From: Clarkia xantiana subsp. parviflora
Taxonomy: Eukaryota > Streptophyta > Magnoliopsida > Myrtales > Onagraceae
Direction of reading: 5' to 3'
DNA: 64,000 nucleotides
Assembly: GCA_036873135.1 (NCBI GenBank)
Contig: JAPTYO010000001.1
Location: 43,672,774 to 43,736,773 of the forward strand
Positions within the stretch are counted from its first letter, which is position 1; the number at the start of each line of letters is the position of its first letter. The notes beneath the pieces were generated by a model, which saw nothing but the letters and a program-made list of their open reading frames with translations, ran no database searches and was not told where the DNA came from. This document shows, one piece after another, positions 22,887-36,290 of the stretch. Position numbers and translations under genes: made by a program.

Positions 22887-23835
22887 GGAGAACTGTACTT
22901 TGAGGATAGAAATGATGTTATTTCAAATTGTAGAGCTTGAGATATTTTATTTCAAACTTTTGAGGACTAAATGTCTCTCTATCATCAGACACCAGAAATG
23001 AAGAGAAGTCACTCTTTTATAAGGAGATTATGCACACACAGCTCATAAAATGATAAAATTATTAAGCAACTAAACAACAACCTTCATATACACTCTACTT
23101 TGCATATATATAAAGAAATTCTTATGCTAAACATATCTGAATCTAATTACATCCCTCCACATCATACATCTTTCTCTTCACCAGTACTACTTGTGTAACA
23201 CTCAAATAATACATCAATCCAGAAGTTACCTGAACTCCCAACCAGAAGACATAATATGCACTCTTCAGAATAATAACAATCTATCATCCCTTCAATTTCT
23301 GCTATACACCAACAACATCAGATCGAATGGAGGCGACTGACATAAGCAGTAGCCTGATCATGAAGACGAGGCCAGCCAAAGCCTGTTCGCTTGCATAAGT
23401 TCCTCATGATTGATTCCAGCAGTGAATAGATCGAAAGAAACCCGCCAAGAATAGCGCAAATGGCATTTTTCCTTGATAATAGAAATATAATTTTGGCAGG
23501 AGGGAGAAAAAGGCTCTACTTATGCATGCAATTATTATTTTTGGTCAGATGAAACGAGTCGAACGAGTCCCATTGGTGAACAAGAAGAAGCATATACCTC
23601 GAGGCTCCTCACCGGAACCAAAGAAAACCTCTTCTTCTTGCAATGATTGTGACACTTCATCCTGTAATGTAACCACAAAGGAAGCCTGGTCATTTGCATA
23701 TTGGTCGGTCCGGGTATTTTTGTAAGCAATGGTGATCCCAAGTAAAATGTGGATGGGTGGTGTTCCTTTTCTTCATCTATTGAAATGCAGTAGGTAAGAG
23801 ATAATGTACTACTACTACTCTCCCAGAAGGCTCAT

Positions 23836-26800
23836 TCAATAGCTTCTGGTGGGGCTCATGGGATCGTAATCATAAGCTTCACCCGCCTTCACAAACCGTC
23901 CCTTCACTCTCCTTCTTACATCGGCTCTTGCTTTTCTTGACGCGTATCTTACCGTCTTCTCAAACCTAGAAAAGTAGAATTACAAAAAAATGCTTAGACA
24001 CCAAACCTTAAAGTGTGTATCAAGGATTAGGAAAAGGTGTCAAGCATCTTTAACAAATATTTCTGAATGAATATCTTAAGGATCAACTTTAACCAGGCTT
24101 AAACCATGTAATATTGTGTAGCGGTTCAGCACTTCACCCCTTAAACAGAGGTTTCAGGTTTAAAACCCGTCAGAGCTCTGGGAACGGAAAAATATTCATG
24201 CCCAGCACCTTACCCCTTACTGGCTGACCCAAGTGCACATGTGGATTATTCTAGATATGGAGTTGCCCAACTTATGGGATCCTAGGACACCCCACGGGAA
24301 ACAAAAAAAAACCACAAATAGTAGACTAGTTTCCAAGTAAAAGTTTGAGCTAATAGATGATACAAAAGATCAACATACTTAAATACCCTGTTCCTCCTTT
24401 ATGTCACTAACGTCCAATTAGACGATGTTAACAAATGGAAAAAGCGGTTTCTCGTAGTAGAAATTTCATGGTTCAATGAAGATTAATACTTTTACCAAAT
24501 GAATGATTGAGAACTGTACTAGAGAGGGAGGGAACAAAACTTACTTGCGTGTTTTCTTCTTTTCCCTATAACGGAGGACAGCATCACTCCTATTAGCAGA
24601 AGAAGGCAATGAAGGATCAGAGCCAGGTGGAGGGCACCATGGTGGCTCTCCCATAAGAAGCGGCGAGGAAGCTCCACAATCCTGATACTCACCACCGGTG
24701 CTCTCTACATTAATCCCACCACCCGAGAACGATATATTATTTGTTTGTGCTGTTGGTGTGAAACAAATGATGGGTTCAGTCATGGCACTCATCATTGAAT
24801 CTGCAGAAGCTGCACTGCAAGTTGGCTTTACTGTATTGATTACTAAGCGACTAGTGGATACCTGCGAAACATCACTTTTCGTATAAAAAATATACACATG
24901 TCCTTTCAATCAGCAATCAAATTATATTGTCTCTACCCAAAAACATTAATCTAAGTAACAATGAGAGTAGGAAACAGAGGCATTTAAAGGAGGTGATCAG
25001 AATATTTGAGCAAATATTTACCAAACTATACCATGTTAAAGAATTAGACATGGCACCAACTGGATTGGTTGGACACGTCTATATATACATATGTTGATAT
25101 AGTGTGTGCACATAATAGCAAAGTCACAGTTAAAAAGTTAAAAAAAAAAAAAAAGACAATTGCTATAAACCCGTAACAGACTCGTGATTCATCACATTAA
25201 AAAACATTACGTCGCAAATAAATCCATAGAACAGATGCTATAGCTAGTACGATAGAAATATTCGTTTATTCCTTTCCACACAGACCTCAATTCTCATATA
25301 CTTTTTAGCAAAGCTTATACAGCACTTTATCTTATGATCTGTATGAACTTGTCGACAGGTGAAAGACACTCAAAAGAAAAGATGGTGAAAGCCATATCCA
25401 ATAATAAGCAAGAAATATTTTTACAGTTCTTGATCCAGAGAGGATCCTAGTACGGTCAATCCATTGTTCATGTCACAAGACACCTTATATATACACTGGT
25501 AAAGTTAAGAGACCTTAATAATATTGACCTATGTGCACTGTGACTATGGGAATTGCCAGACTGGTTTGATCATAACATACCCTAACAAACACCCAAATTT
25601 CCTCTCTAAACCGCAATTATAGAGTGAACCGTATCAAAAACTCAACAAGGAGGTCGCATGGAGTATCTAGTGTTGAACTGATATCAGTAAATAGCAATAG
25701 AAGACTGGTCGTACAGTAATAAAATCAAAGAGTTGGGAGCATACCTCAGCCTTAGCTGCATCATGACATTTGGAATCACCAGCACATTTATCCTTTTTAA
25801 TTGCAAACAAGCTATCAATCCCGCCATTGTCAAATAGCATTTCGGAGTTGTTGCGGGTATTGCCAAAAAGTTCTTCATAGTTTTCAAAATTTATATCAAC
25901 TTCATCAATATCAAAGTCTTCAAAAAGACTATCATCTTCGAAAGGTTTTCCAAAGGGGTACTCATCCTGTAAGAGAACAGAAATGAAAATTAACAACAAT
26001 AAATGAATAATCAAATCAATAAATTGTTGAATAAACCTTAGAATCAACAGTAAATATATTAGCAACTTAGTAAAATGATCTGCAAATTATCAATCTTCCT
26101 GACTACAGAAATATCTGAGGAGTGTCTTTCTAGACCTATGATTGGCATATACATTTCAACAAGAAGTGAGATAGCTTCTCCTATAGGTAAGAGTCCCACG
26201 TTGAGTAAAGAACTACCAAAAACCAGGATATCTTACCAAAATATCCTCAGGTCCTTTAAAGGAAGTACTAATACATCAACAGAAAGGTCATACAATTAAT
26301 ACTTTTTTTGCCACTTACAATTAATACTATTTCAACTGGCCAGAAAGTTTCGGTTCCACTGCAAGAAAGAACATGTAGAATTAATGGGCTAGAAGGTGAT
26401 TTTCCATAGAAGCCTATAGCAAAAAAACAAAAAGATGCTTTTAGTCTAAATAAGTCTCAATCATTGGACTTAAATACTAGAGTACATCTCACTGAGGTCT
26501 TGATGTTGATGTGTAAATTACATAGACTGGCAGGAGAGGGGAATAAGCTTTATGTTCCTTCGATATCAATTCTCAACCAGTTATATATTGGTATTAGCAG
26601 GTCATCGATACCACGAGATGACTTGCAAATGAAGTACCTAGCATGTTTGCTCAATAAAGTTTACTATCACCAATCCGACTGCTCCTGTTAGACAAAATAA
26701 TCCAAATGAAAAAGCATTATCATTTATCACTCACCTTAGAGAGCGATGCAGTTGCCGAAGAAGCAATTTGCTGTCCTAAACTCTGCAAAGTCGACTTTTT

Positions 26801-27301
26801 CTCAGGCAATGAAGATGAGCCAGAGCAAACATTCGCTTCGCAAGTTCCAATACCAGCAGATGCAGCAGGAGTGTTTTTATCTTCCGAAGGGACCAAGCTT
26901 GTCTTTGCACTATCCTCAGCTATGCTCATCAGTCGTAACTCTTGCGCACATGTAGTATCAGTCATGGAAGAGAAGTCTAATCCAAATGACAAGACAGAAG
27001 AAAGTTCTGTAGCTGATGGACACCCAGAATAAGAACTTATAGTCTGCCTCTTATGGTTTTGTGATGAGGGTCCATGGCCCATCCAATCACAGTTCTGACA
27101 AAGTGAGACCCTTTCTTCTATACACCTCACCGCAGCAGGCTGTGAATTGCATCGCTCACACACGAGAGTTCTTGAGTGGCGCTTTGATAGAGCATTAGCA
27201 GAATGGACTTTGCAGTCACATGAAAAACACAAGCATGCTGCATCTGATCGACAATAGACCATCGATCTTTGCTCTCCACAGAAATCACACATAAAACCCA
27301 T
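23836..27301 (-). CDS. COL9/COL10: CONSTANS-LIKE 9/10-type B-box and CCT transcription regulator
   Basis: Exons: 27301-26735, 25966-25745, 24861-24545, 23965-23836, together 1236 nt or 411 residues. Two B-box zinc fingers lie at about residues 5-47 ([20 protein letters not shown]-x8-H) and 48-90 ([19 protein letters not shown]). Exon 2 is acidic and has NYEELFG and DNGGIDSLF, as in COL9 and COL10 (group III). The CCT domain spans the last two exons, about residues 359-401 ([20 protein letters not shown]); the codon for Lys is split AA/G by the intron. Such proteins act in the nucleus on flowering time and light responses. Splice sites are all GT-AG. A 5' UTR intron (about 27879-27323) precedes the start. 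A SINE-like repeat lies in the intron between exons 3 and 4. Confidence 0.93.
24095..24312 (+). mobile_element. tRNA-derived SINE-like repeat in a COL intron
   Basis: TGTAGCGGTTCAGCAC fits an A box and AGGTTTAAAACCCGTCAGAG a decayed B box, with the order and wording of plant tRNA-derived SINEs (CAGGTT...CCCGTCAGAG). It ends in GGGAAAC followed by eight or more As. TSD not found; the left border is approximate. Confidence 0.6.
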
Positions 27302-28170
27302 CTTCGAGTATTATCTTACACCTGAAATTTCTAGACTGTATAATCTAACCAATCCTTCAACCGCGAACTGGAACACGTTTATGATCTACCAGTATGTATC
27401 AGGCTTCTCTCCAATAAGTGAAATCCAACTGCCACAGAAAAGTCAAGTTAGTCAGGGGAAGGAATAAGGATAGATTATAAATTTGTAAACGTACATAAAT
27501 CTGACATAGAAATATTGATCCATTCATTGCTTGAAGTGCATAATCAAGTGGGAACTAACAGAACTGCATGTGGATTCAATCATGAATTACTATAATTCAA
27601 AGTTGTGAAACACAGAGGAAGCAATGGCATCCACAATTTTACAGATTGTTTCCACGAACCCAGAAATACAAACACAAGAGTTACCAACAAGAACAACAGA
27701 GCTTGACTGACAGAGTCAAGAACAAACGATTCAAACCAAGAAAAAGCTTCAACAGTCAATACAAACACATTTAACGTCTGTATTACACAAGATCAAGGGG
27801 CGATCAAAGAAATACCATAATCGATTCCTTAAAAAGTCAAAATTAGATGAGTAAAGGATAGAAACAAATCCGACTCACCAGGAAGCAAGAATACGGAAAT
27901 CCTCAGTGGATGATGAGATCAAAGTTGAGCAGAATAGAATAAGAGGAAGACAACCCACGCAACTATTGCTGCCGTAAGAGGGAGTAAAACAGGATCCGTG
28001 GATAGCTGGGACAGGAAGGTGCGATATTTTAGGCAAAGGTATCTAACAAATAACCCAGAAATGGGAAGTGCTAGGCATGGGGGAATCTGAATAAACGAAG
28101 CTATGGCGATGGATTTGGAGTGGAGGTAAAAATCTGAGCAGAGAGGAGAAAGAAAAGCTAATTGTAGGAA
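27302..28170 (-). other. COL gene 5' UTR with leader intron
   Basis: Minus-strand donor CTG|GTGAGT at 27879 and acceptor TTTCAG at about 27323 frame a leader intron of about 560 bp. The leader exon reaches to about 28150. The transcription start is estimated only. Confidence 0.55.
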
Positions 28171-30433
28171 TGGATGGATATGGTAGGTGTGGTGTTGGGC
28201 ATGTGTGAATGTGATGAACAGTGAAAAAATGACATTTTTTTTTCCATCTCTATGAAATTTGGGAAAAAGTGCAGAAGCCAGCAGGACAGAAAGGGAGAGG
28301 AATGGTGGGGCCCTGTCACTTTATTAGTTATTTATCATCAATGTATATTTATTATTATTATTTTATGATGGAAAAGTGCACTTCTTTTTTGCTTTTTCTT
28401 GGTCCTTACTATGATAAAACTTGAAGATATTTTTGGTGTGGCGGTTTCCCTAATCATATTCTAATTATATTATATTATATTATATATACATAAATATTAT
28501 ATTATTATTGGAAGAAACTAGAAAGACGGTTAGTTAGTGTAGGTAGGGATAAAGCTATGGTTTTTGTTTACGAGCATATATATATATTTATGAATAAATA
28601 ATTCAAATTAATAACAAATGTTAGGACAACTGTTTTATTATTAATGATTTTTTCCAGGTGGCTCTAATTTTTTAATTTTATTATTGAATATTGTTTTAAA
28701 TTCTTATAGCATTATATCTCAGTTAATTAATTTTGTCATCTCCCTATACTTTTGTATTATTCTCGGCATTAGATGTTGAATTATTTCCATAGTCGGCTTA
28801 ATCATGTCATACTAAAATAATCAAGACGACAAAATGCGCGCGTGTAATACAGACTGATGTTCTAGTATATATATATATATAAATATAAATTATTTAATGG
28901 TTGAGATCACTTATTTTCATGTGGTTTGACTCTGAAATACTAAGTTTGAAAGAGTCACCTTGAGGAAACCTAATTAAAATATAAGATTTTGTCTGACTTT
29001 AACACTGGCTCAAAACATAAGAGGATGTGAGTAGAACTTGATTTAATGGTTGGCATCTATATACATAAGACCAATGAGTTTCATAACTAAAATCAATAGT
29101 GTTCCAACTCTTTCAATTTACGTGAGTCCAGTGTATGTGTTCCTTAAGCAAAACCTACAATCTCTCCTCATATGTAAGACTACCATATTATTCCCTTAAA
29201 CAAAATTCTACTTTTTGCGGCACCAACTTAAGACCAATGAGTTTCCTTATTAAAATCAATGGTGTTCCAACTTTCAATCTACTTAATTCGTTAGTCCAAC
29301 TTATGCTCCCCTTAAGTGGAACCCTACAAATATCCCTTCACTTGTGTGTCTACCATGTGCTCTCTTTTAAGCGGAAGTCTGCTTTTTGCAGCACACTGCC
29401 TCAGTACCAGGACCTTATGTTCCCTTGAACGATCACGTCATGCCCCGTCTCATGTATTCTCCCGTACACAAACATGCACATACGTGCCACCCTTACCGGG
29501 ACTCACCATTTTGTGCATTCGCAAACCAAGCCACCGGATCCAAGACTGGTTGTTGGAAAAATAAATTGGGGAGCGGGCCCAGACCCACTATATAAGCCCA
29601 AAAGGGTTTATTACTAAAATTAATTGTTAATATTAGGAATAGTCCACTAAGTTTATATATTGATCCACATCTTTCAATCTATTTGACGTGTTACTTTTTA
29701 CTTACATGTGGACCTAAATAGAAGATATTGAACACTACGCAGCGGGATGGGCATATGATCGTCACTATTATTAACTTATTCTTTTTTTTATTACAAAAAT
29801 AATAAATGAGTAAATATAATACTTTAGCCAATTAAATTAAAATAGATATATTTTCGGGATATAATTACGTAGTTCACGGGTTATATAACACTTGAAAACT
29901 AAACTTAGATATTAGACAAAAGAAAACGACTTGCATGTGCATACACGACGGAATATGACCTAAATGCATGGGTATAAATGAATGTCAATGTGGTTAGGCA
30001 TAATTATGTGTATATATATAGTATTGAAACCCAACTTATATGCCCACTCTAGTCTAGGATTGATATCTAACGCTAACCTTATTCGCTTTTTGTATCAAAA
30101 CATTTTCCATATCTTTTGAGTCTTTGACGGAAGCCACACCGTCCATTTTTCCATAAAGTTAAGAAGAAAAACTTTGGCAACAAAAAAAAGTACTAGAAAA
30201 TTGTAAGAAAATTAGTAAAACGGAATGTACGTACCTATTTCTTAGATATTCTACATTTGGTTTGATCGAGTGAGTATTTAAGAAAAACTATGGTTAATGA
30301 TCAGTTATAAGTTGATGATTGAGTAGTCAAATAATTTGTTAGTGATATTTTTTTTTAAAAACATTTTGTTAACTCAATTTGTATATGTATATAAATGGTT
30401 AGCTCAATTTCCATTTGAATGAAATGGGTGACG
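28171..30433. repeat. Intergenic region with ~163-bp tandem duplication and a decayed SINE
   Basis: No gene. Two diverged copies of a ~163-bp unit start AAGACCAATGAGTTTC at 29067 and 29230. A fragment at about 29735-29800 (CGCAGCGGGATGGGCA ... TTACAAAAA) resembles the tail of the SINE-like unit at 47777. The rest is AT-rich with short TA runs (28580, 28868, 30010). Confidence 0.55.
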
Positions 30434-31227
30434 TGTGTGCTGGATCGTAAAAATCTGGCTAAGTTTGGAGATGGCTCTCTAAGTCTCTCTAAAGTTTAGA
30501 ACTATTGGGTTAGCTTAATCATCATGACGGGACTCATTTGACGTGAGTCACGTGACCTGCAATATGGATCGTGTGGGGATTTTCCCCCTGATTCTACTTT
30601 GAAACTTAAATTAGTATAAGTGGATTATAAGTAGGAATCTTGTAAATGGATGTAAACATTTTACTATTTATAGAGTTTATGAACCGGCTCTAATGGTGAC
30701 AATACCTTCGTACAAAGGTTTTTCCTTGTGATAGTTCTGAGCATGTGACAAACTGGTCGCCACCTCACACCTCCTTAGGATGGTGAGTTTCCTCTAAGTC
30801 GGTACTAAGCTGGTCATTGCCTCACATTTCTTACGAGGATGAGTTTCCTCTAAGTCGATAATAAGCTGGTCGCCACCTCACCTTTCCTTAGGAGGATGAG
30901 ATTCATCAAAGTTAGTACTAAGCTGGTCGTCACCTCACATTTTCTTAGGAGGATGGTTTTTCTCCAATTCGGTATTAAATTGGTCGTCACCTCACATTCC
31001 TTAAGATGATGGGTTTCTTCAAAGTCGGTACTAAACTGGTCGCCACTTCACATTTCCTTAAGATTTCCTTAAGATGATATATTTACTTGAGAGTGTCGCC
31101 TTTAGTACCATTTTTTTAAGAATTTATCGTGGGGCGTCGCCTTTCGCGCAACCCTTGGAGGCTCATTTATGTCATTGAACATTATTAGTCGTTGAATTTG
31201 GCTTGATGTTTCATATTGGTTCTAACA
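30434..31227 (-). mobile_element. LTR of an LTR retrotransposon, minus orientation
   Basis: On the minus strand GAATGGGGGACATTTT, a polypurine tract, leads into TGTTAGAACC (31227 downward). A minus-strand TATA box CTATAAATAG sits near 30665. The end near 30434 (minus ...CAGCACACA) is approximate. The U3 part holds the tandem array 30745-31065. Internal coding sequence to the right is missing. Confidence 0.6.
30745..31065. repeat. Six ~58-bp tandem repeats inside an LTR
   Basis: The core (A/T)A(A/G)(C/T)TGGTCG(C/T)CACCTCAC, then CCTTAGGA(G)GATG and AAGTCGGTACTAA, recurs near 30750, 30807, 30862, 30922, 30982 and 31037 with small length changes. Non-coding. Confidence 0.88.
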
Positions 31228-31797
31228 AAATGTCCCCCATTCTTGGACAATTTTTTGTTAATACTTCTAGTCAAAGTATTATCATCAAGATAGAAAGTTC
31301 AAAATCAAAATAAAGAAGTATATATGATTTCTTTTCTCTTCACTAATCACATTAAATCATCGCTATTCCGTCATGTCCATGATAATCAGATCAGTGGCTT
31401 TATGCAGTGAACCATTTAACTCTTTTTCTCCGCTAAATACTATTTAACTTTTAATAGCCTTTTTTCCCACAAATTTTTAATAGCCTATTATTAATCTCTC
31501 AATTTAATAAAATAATTAATCAAGTTTTCCTTTTATTTCTTATTATTATCATTGTTTTTCCAAAATTGATTAATTTTGTAAACTTTTATTATTTCGAAAT
31601 AAAATCAAATAAAAAATAAATGAGTCATAATTAACGAGTTAGCGAAACAGTTAGTTAAACTTGTTAGGACAAAAAAACATATGATATTTGATCTAAGTTT
31701 ATTTGCTTATAAGACTCTTAGTAGAAATAACAATGTAAAAAAATATCATTTTCAACTATAAATTATGTCTGCATTCTAAACAATTTTTTGGTCACTT
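31228..31797. other. AT-rich spacer
   Basis: Begins with the polypurine tract complement (TGTCCCCCATTC). Nothing else recognised. Confidence 0.4.
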
Positions 31798-31802
31798 TCA
31801 TG

Positions 31803-32541
31803 TGATGGATATACGCCCAATTTGAACCCGTTTTATTTCGGACAGTCTCATTTTGATCACCTCATTTACGATTGCAAATCGAAACTTTGACCCGAACACT
31901 TCACCTGCAACGCTAACGGTCCCGACGAGCCAAAATACTCGCCCGGACCCATCCTTCGAACTCACCTAGGTGAGATCGGGCTGGCAACCCGATCTCTCCT
32001 AGGGGAGACCGGGTTGGCTCGCCCAACCTCTCCTAGGAGGGGTTGGGCAAGCTAACCCGATTTTAGGCCTTGGGGTCGGATTTTCCGCCTGACCCCAAGG
32101 GCCTCGACCTCCCTTTCACCCGGCCTACACTTAGCCAGTTTTGCCCACCTCTCCATGCTTTAAGGGTTTAATCTTGTTATTATGTGTTAACTGAGTACAC
32201 TTAGGGATTAACAGTGTCATTAAGCCACCTTAATGACACCGTTGCCTATATATACTCCACAAGTTCTATTCATCCTAACAAGTTTACATCTTTGGATATC
32301 TAGCTCTGCCTTCTCTCTAGGATTTTATCTCTCTAGAGAACTCAGACTTACTTAGGAATCGGAGAGGGTTCACCGAGCACCACCCCCTCTCCGTGCTCGG
32401 TATTGCCCCTTGTGCAGGTCGACAAGAAGCGAAGGAGCGGATCAGACATACAAGCTAAACGGATCAAGAAAGAGAGCGAATAACCCGTGAGAAGTGCCAC
32501 TCGGATCAGAGACCCGACGACCCGAGGGACACGATCTAACA
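31803..32541 (+). mobile_element. Solo LTR of a Tat-type element with 5-bp TSD
   Basis: 739 bp from TGATGGATATACGCCC to GATCTAACA, flanked by the perfect 5-bp TSD TCATG (31798-31802 and 32542-32546). A TATA box (TATATATA) lies near 32252 and the motif TTAGGAATCGGAGAGG near 32352, as in the Tat LTR at 6207-6955. No internal region is left, which is the product expected from LTR-LTR recombination. Confidence 0.92.
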
Positions 32542-32546
32542 TCATG

Positions 32547-34023
32547 TAAGAAAATATATCGTCAAACTGTGTAATGCATTACAACTTGGTAAATAGCATA
32601 ACTTGTTAAATTTCCAATCATCATTTTTTACGGTAAAAATGTCATTATTTTTTAATACAATTTTTAAAATGTCCCCTATTATCCAAATCTTGCGTCCACC
32701 ACCACTGCATCATATGATGGAAAAAAAACAGCGACAAATTGCTACATGATGTGTTTGGGCACTATAAATTATGAACTATTTTCTTCCTGAGGTATTCAGT
32801 ATAACAAATACAACAATCCTAAAAGAGTTACCAAACTGTACACATGGAATATAGAATAGATGATCTAGTAAAAATTTCAAATACAAACTTTAACTATCTA
32901 TTGTCTTTTGGCATTAAAAAAAAGGGTTATTTGTAGTTGATCCTAAACCCTAAATTAATCTTAATCTTAGGACGTAATGTTCAGACTCTACTCTCATGCT
33001 CATTGTTTGGATTTTTTTTTTAAAATTGACTTAGTGAACAATAACTGATGTTACGTACATAACTCCACCATCAATCGCTAGTTAATTAAAACTCTGATTG
33101 TTAAATTCAATTTTATTAGTTTTTAACCTGTAACCACCATTGTTGGTGGTATCTATCCATTTATTCGAATGTTTGAATATGATATAACAATTTAATAACT
33201 AATAAAACAATTTTTATTTAAATAATAGTGGTTTATAATGCGTGGTTGGTTAAATTTGTTTGAATAGAATACAAACACGTGCACCCTCTGAATCTCACAC
33301 AGCAAAGGATGTCGCTTCGGGTTTTTCATCCGTCTCTTCATGAGTCATGACCCGGCCCATACCTCCTCCGCTTCTTGGATCGATTTTCACTCAAGCCCGA
33401 CATGGTCCAATCCAGTCAGTAACAATATGTAATATTTTTAATTCACAAATTAATATTTTTTTTATTCTATTCAAGTCCAATGTTTTTTTTTTTGGAAATC
33501 CATAAAATGAACTCCAAATTTTTAGATTGACGGGTTTCGTTACAATACATCATTGTTCTTCATTTTACTCTTATTTTGGATATATGTATATATAACTAGA
33601 AGTTTGACACGTGCGTACCTGTATTAAATATAAAAATTGTTATTGATTCCAGAAAAAAAAATTGTGTTATTAAATTAAATTAAACAATATATAATAGAAT
33701 GAAACAAACATGATGCATTAATATATTTTTTTTATCACTAAACATGAAGACAAATATGATGTTACTCTGAATTAGCATAATAACAATGATGTCTAATAAT
33801 GTCGTCTTTTGATATCTTCGTACTAAAGACTAGAACATGTCCATATGGTATATTTGATTGGTTACTTAGATATGTAAGATGTTAAAAGTCCTTTATGGAC
33901 AAATCATACTTACTAATATGTGGGCTGTATCAATGGAAATGTGGGGCTCCGACGACATTAGTTGAAACTTCATTTCTTTAAGCTTAACTTGGGTTCAAGA
34001 TGATAAACCAGTGTGGGCTATTT
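32547..34023. other. AT-rich intergenic region
   Basis: No gene or bounded repeat recognised. A more GC-rich patch (33280-33425) has no family resemblance I can name. Confidence 0.4.
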
Positions 34024-34098
34024 CTTCGATATATATACTTTATAGGATTCTCTATCTCATTTGTAATCGAATATTAACATGTATTTTTTATTGTATCT

Positions 34099-34164
<66 letters not shown>

Positions 34165-34182
34165 ATTCTCTATCTCATTTGA
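34024..34182. repeat. 73-bp duplication with an expanded (TA)n microsatellite
   Basis: CTTCGATATATATA ... TATAGGATTCTCTATCTCATTT occurs twice, at about 34024-34064 and 34097-34182. In the second copy the short TA run has grown to about 28 TA units (34102-34157). Confidence 0.85.
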
Positions 34183-35763
34183 GTATTAAGTTGTATTTCT
34201 TTCACGGTTTTTGTTTTGTTTTTTTTTCCAAAATCTTCTACGATTATTGGGTGAAAGAAATGTCCCCCTAATTTTAGATCCCATGATGGACCAACAAATT
34301 CTTTTACTTAAAAATAAAGTCACACGGTAAACACTATACAAGAAAATACACTTGAATCAGAATACTTGTCAAATCCTTCTTAATGCTTCAAATATTTATA
34401 TTTTCTATTTCGCATGATTTAGAGTAATATATATATATATATATATATAAAAGTTGCAAGAGAAGATCCGAGATGTTCTGAAATCAATTTAAGTGGTATG
34501 GATGTAATTTTAATCAACCTTTTGGGCATTTTGTTTGACAAAAACATTCGGAACATCTCAGATCCTTTCTCACTAAATGTATATATCATTACAAAAGGAT
34601 AGACTTTTATATGTTATAATCTTGATGTACAAAATAATAATATTTATGTACTTTTTAAACACCAAACATGAAAAATAAACAAATTCAGTCACTTTATTAA
34701 TACTTGAGAGTTTAGTATATATAGTGAAACTAATTACCCTTCGAATGCATGAACTTGTAATGGAGGAGTTTGACTCTTGGAACCCATCCATCCTCCAAAT
34801 ACCATTATCTTCGCATGCCTTTTCTTTGAGACATGCTGATTAATTAGTAAAAAATTATTTGGTCAATCTCACTGTCTTCCACGCTTTACCATATCCCTTT
34901 TTGAAACGACCAAAAATCTATCAGTAGGAAAATTATCTAAAATCAAGCAATCGCAGAGTGAAGCATGAGCCCAGAAAATGGTAAAGAAAATATAATAACT
35001 CTATCTATAAAATGCTAAAGACCAAGAAAATCATTTTTTGGAGTTGACATTATTTTGACCATTTGAACACCCAAATCAGTAGTAATAGCCATCATGGTTC
35101 GCGATAAATGAAATACGTATAAATGTTTTTCTTAATAAAGAAGAATCAAAGAAGAAATGAAGATTATTAAAGCTAGCAAGTAGGTAATTAATGGGTGGCG
35201 GTAGTAAAAAAATGTCATCCCCATAATAAGCGTAAGCATTTGCTTAAGCGAGCGTCTTTTAGACAATACCCGATAGGCCTAATTTGGCGGGACGAAGTAA
35301 TTGACCCAGAAGGTAGTAATGGCAAATATACACTTTATCGCTTAATGATTGACCCGGTGTGTGAAAATTAGTCTAAGCATGCGTTGCCATTTTGGAAAAA
35401 CTAAAAAAAAAAAAAAATTAGTCTTGATGATTCATATGAAATGACGAGTTGATGAAGAAGAATTGGCAAGCATGCAGTTGGGAGAGATTAGCGTTTGATG
35501 AATTAGAAGCAGTTAACACATGTTGTAACAGCCAGAGTACTGTTGGGAGGGGAGAAGAAGTCTAAAAAGGTCGGTCTGTCGAAGCGCTGTTGCAAGGGTT
35601 GGTTAAGAGGGGCCCCGGTGAAGTTAAAAGGGTATTTTAGGGTTTTAATAAGTTGGAGACAATTCGTAGATATTTTTAACCATTTTTAGAGAAATTATTA
35701 CCCATTTTTTAGAATTTTTCACAATTGTTTTATTTAATCCGCATGGTATTGGGGATTTAGATC
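34183..35763. other. Intergenic region with a small foldback repeat
   Basis: At 34460-34571 GAGAAGATCCGAGATGTTC is mirrored by GAACATCTCAGATCCTTTCTC, a ~110-bp foldback with 23-bp arms and a (TA)n run at its left. No gene elsewhere. Confidence 0.55.
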
Positions 35764-35973
35764 GGGAAAGTATGTAAAACATGCAACATGTTTGAAAAAA
35801 TGGTTGTATGGACCAATATGTTTTAAAACGTACAACATGTTTGAAAAAGATGGTTTTATGGACCAAAATGTTTTAAATGTACAACAAGCTTACAAAATAT
35901 GGTAAAATGACGTATCGTCGTCCACTTGTTGTCACTAGTCTCATTAAGTGGACACGTGCGGATCACGCTTTTA

Positions 35974-36024
<51 letters not shown>

Positions 36025-36290
36025 CTACATCCCACCCATTAATAATCATTGCTATGTATAAATTAATTTCTTATTTTAATTATTATTATTATTATTTTTT
36101 AAAAATGTGTTCCGCACGTGTCCACTTAATGAGACTAGTGATAACAAGTGGGCGATATGTCATTTTAACATCTTGCGTAAGTTTGTTGTACATTTTAATA
36201 CATATTGGTCCATAAAACCATATTTTTAAAACATATTGGTACATAAAACCATATTTTTCAAACATATTGTATGTTTTACATACTTTTCCC
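35764..36290. mobile_element. MULE-type foldback MITE with an (AAT)n core
   Basis: Arms of roughly 200 bp: GGGAAAGTATGTAAAACATG at the left and the inverted TGTTTTACATACTTTTCCC at the right. The core has about 16 AAT units (35976-36024) and a shorter ATT run (36076-36097). Flanking 9-mers ATTTAGATC and ATTTAATTA match in six of nine places, a decayed TSD. CACGTG occurs near the inner end of both arms. Confidence 0.78.

Noticed and set aside
26075..26691. Plus-strand frames at 26075-26299 and 26464-26691 as genes
   Set aside because: Both lie in an intron of the COL gene and have no family resemblance.
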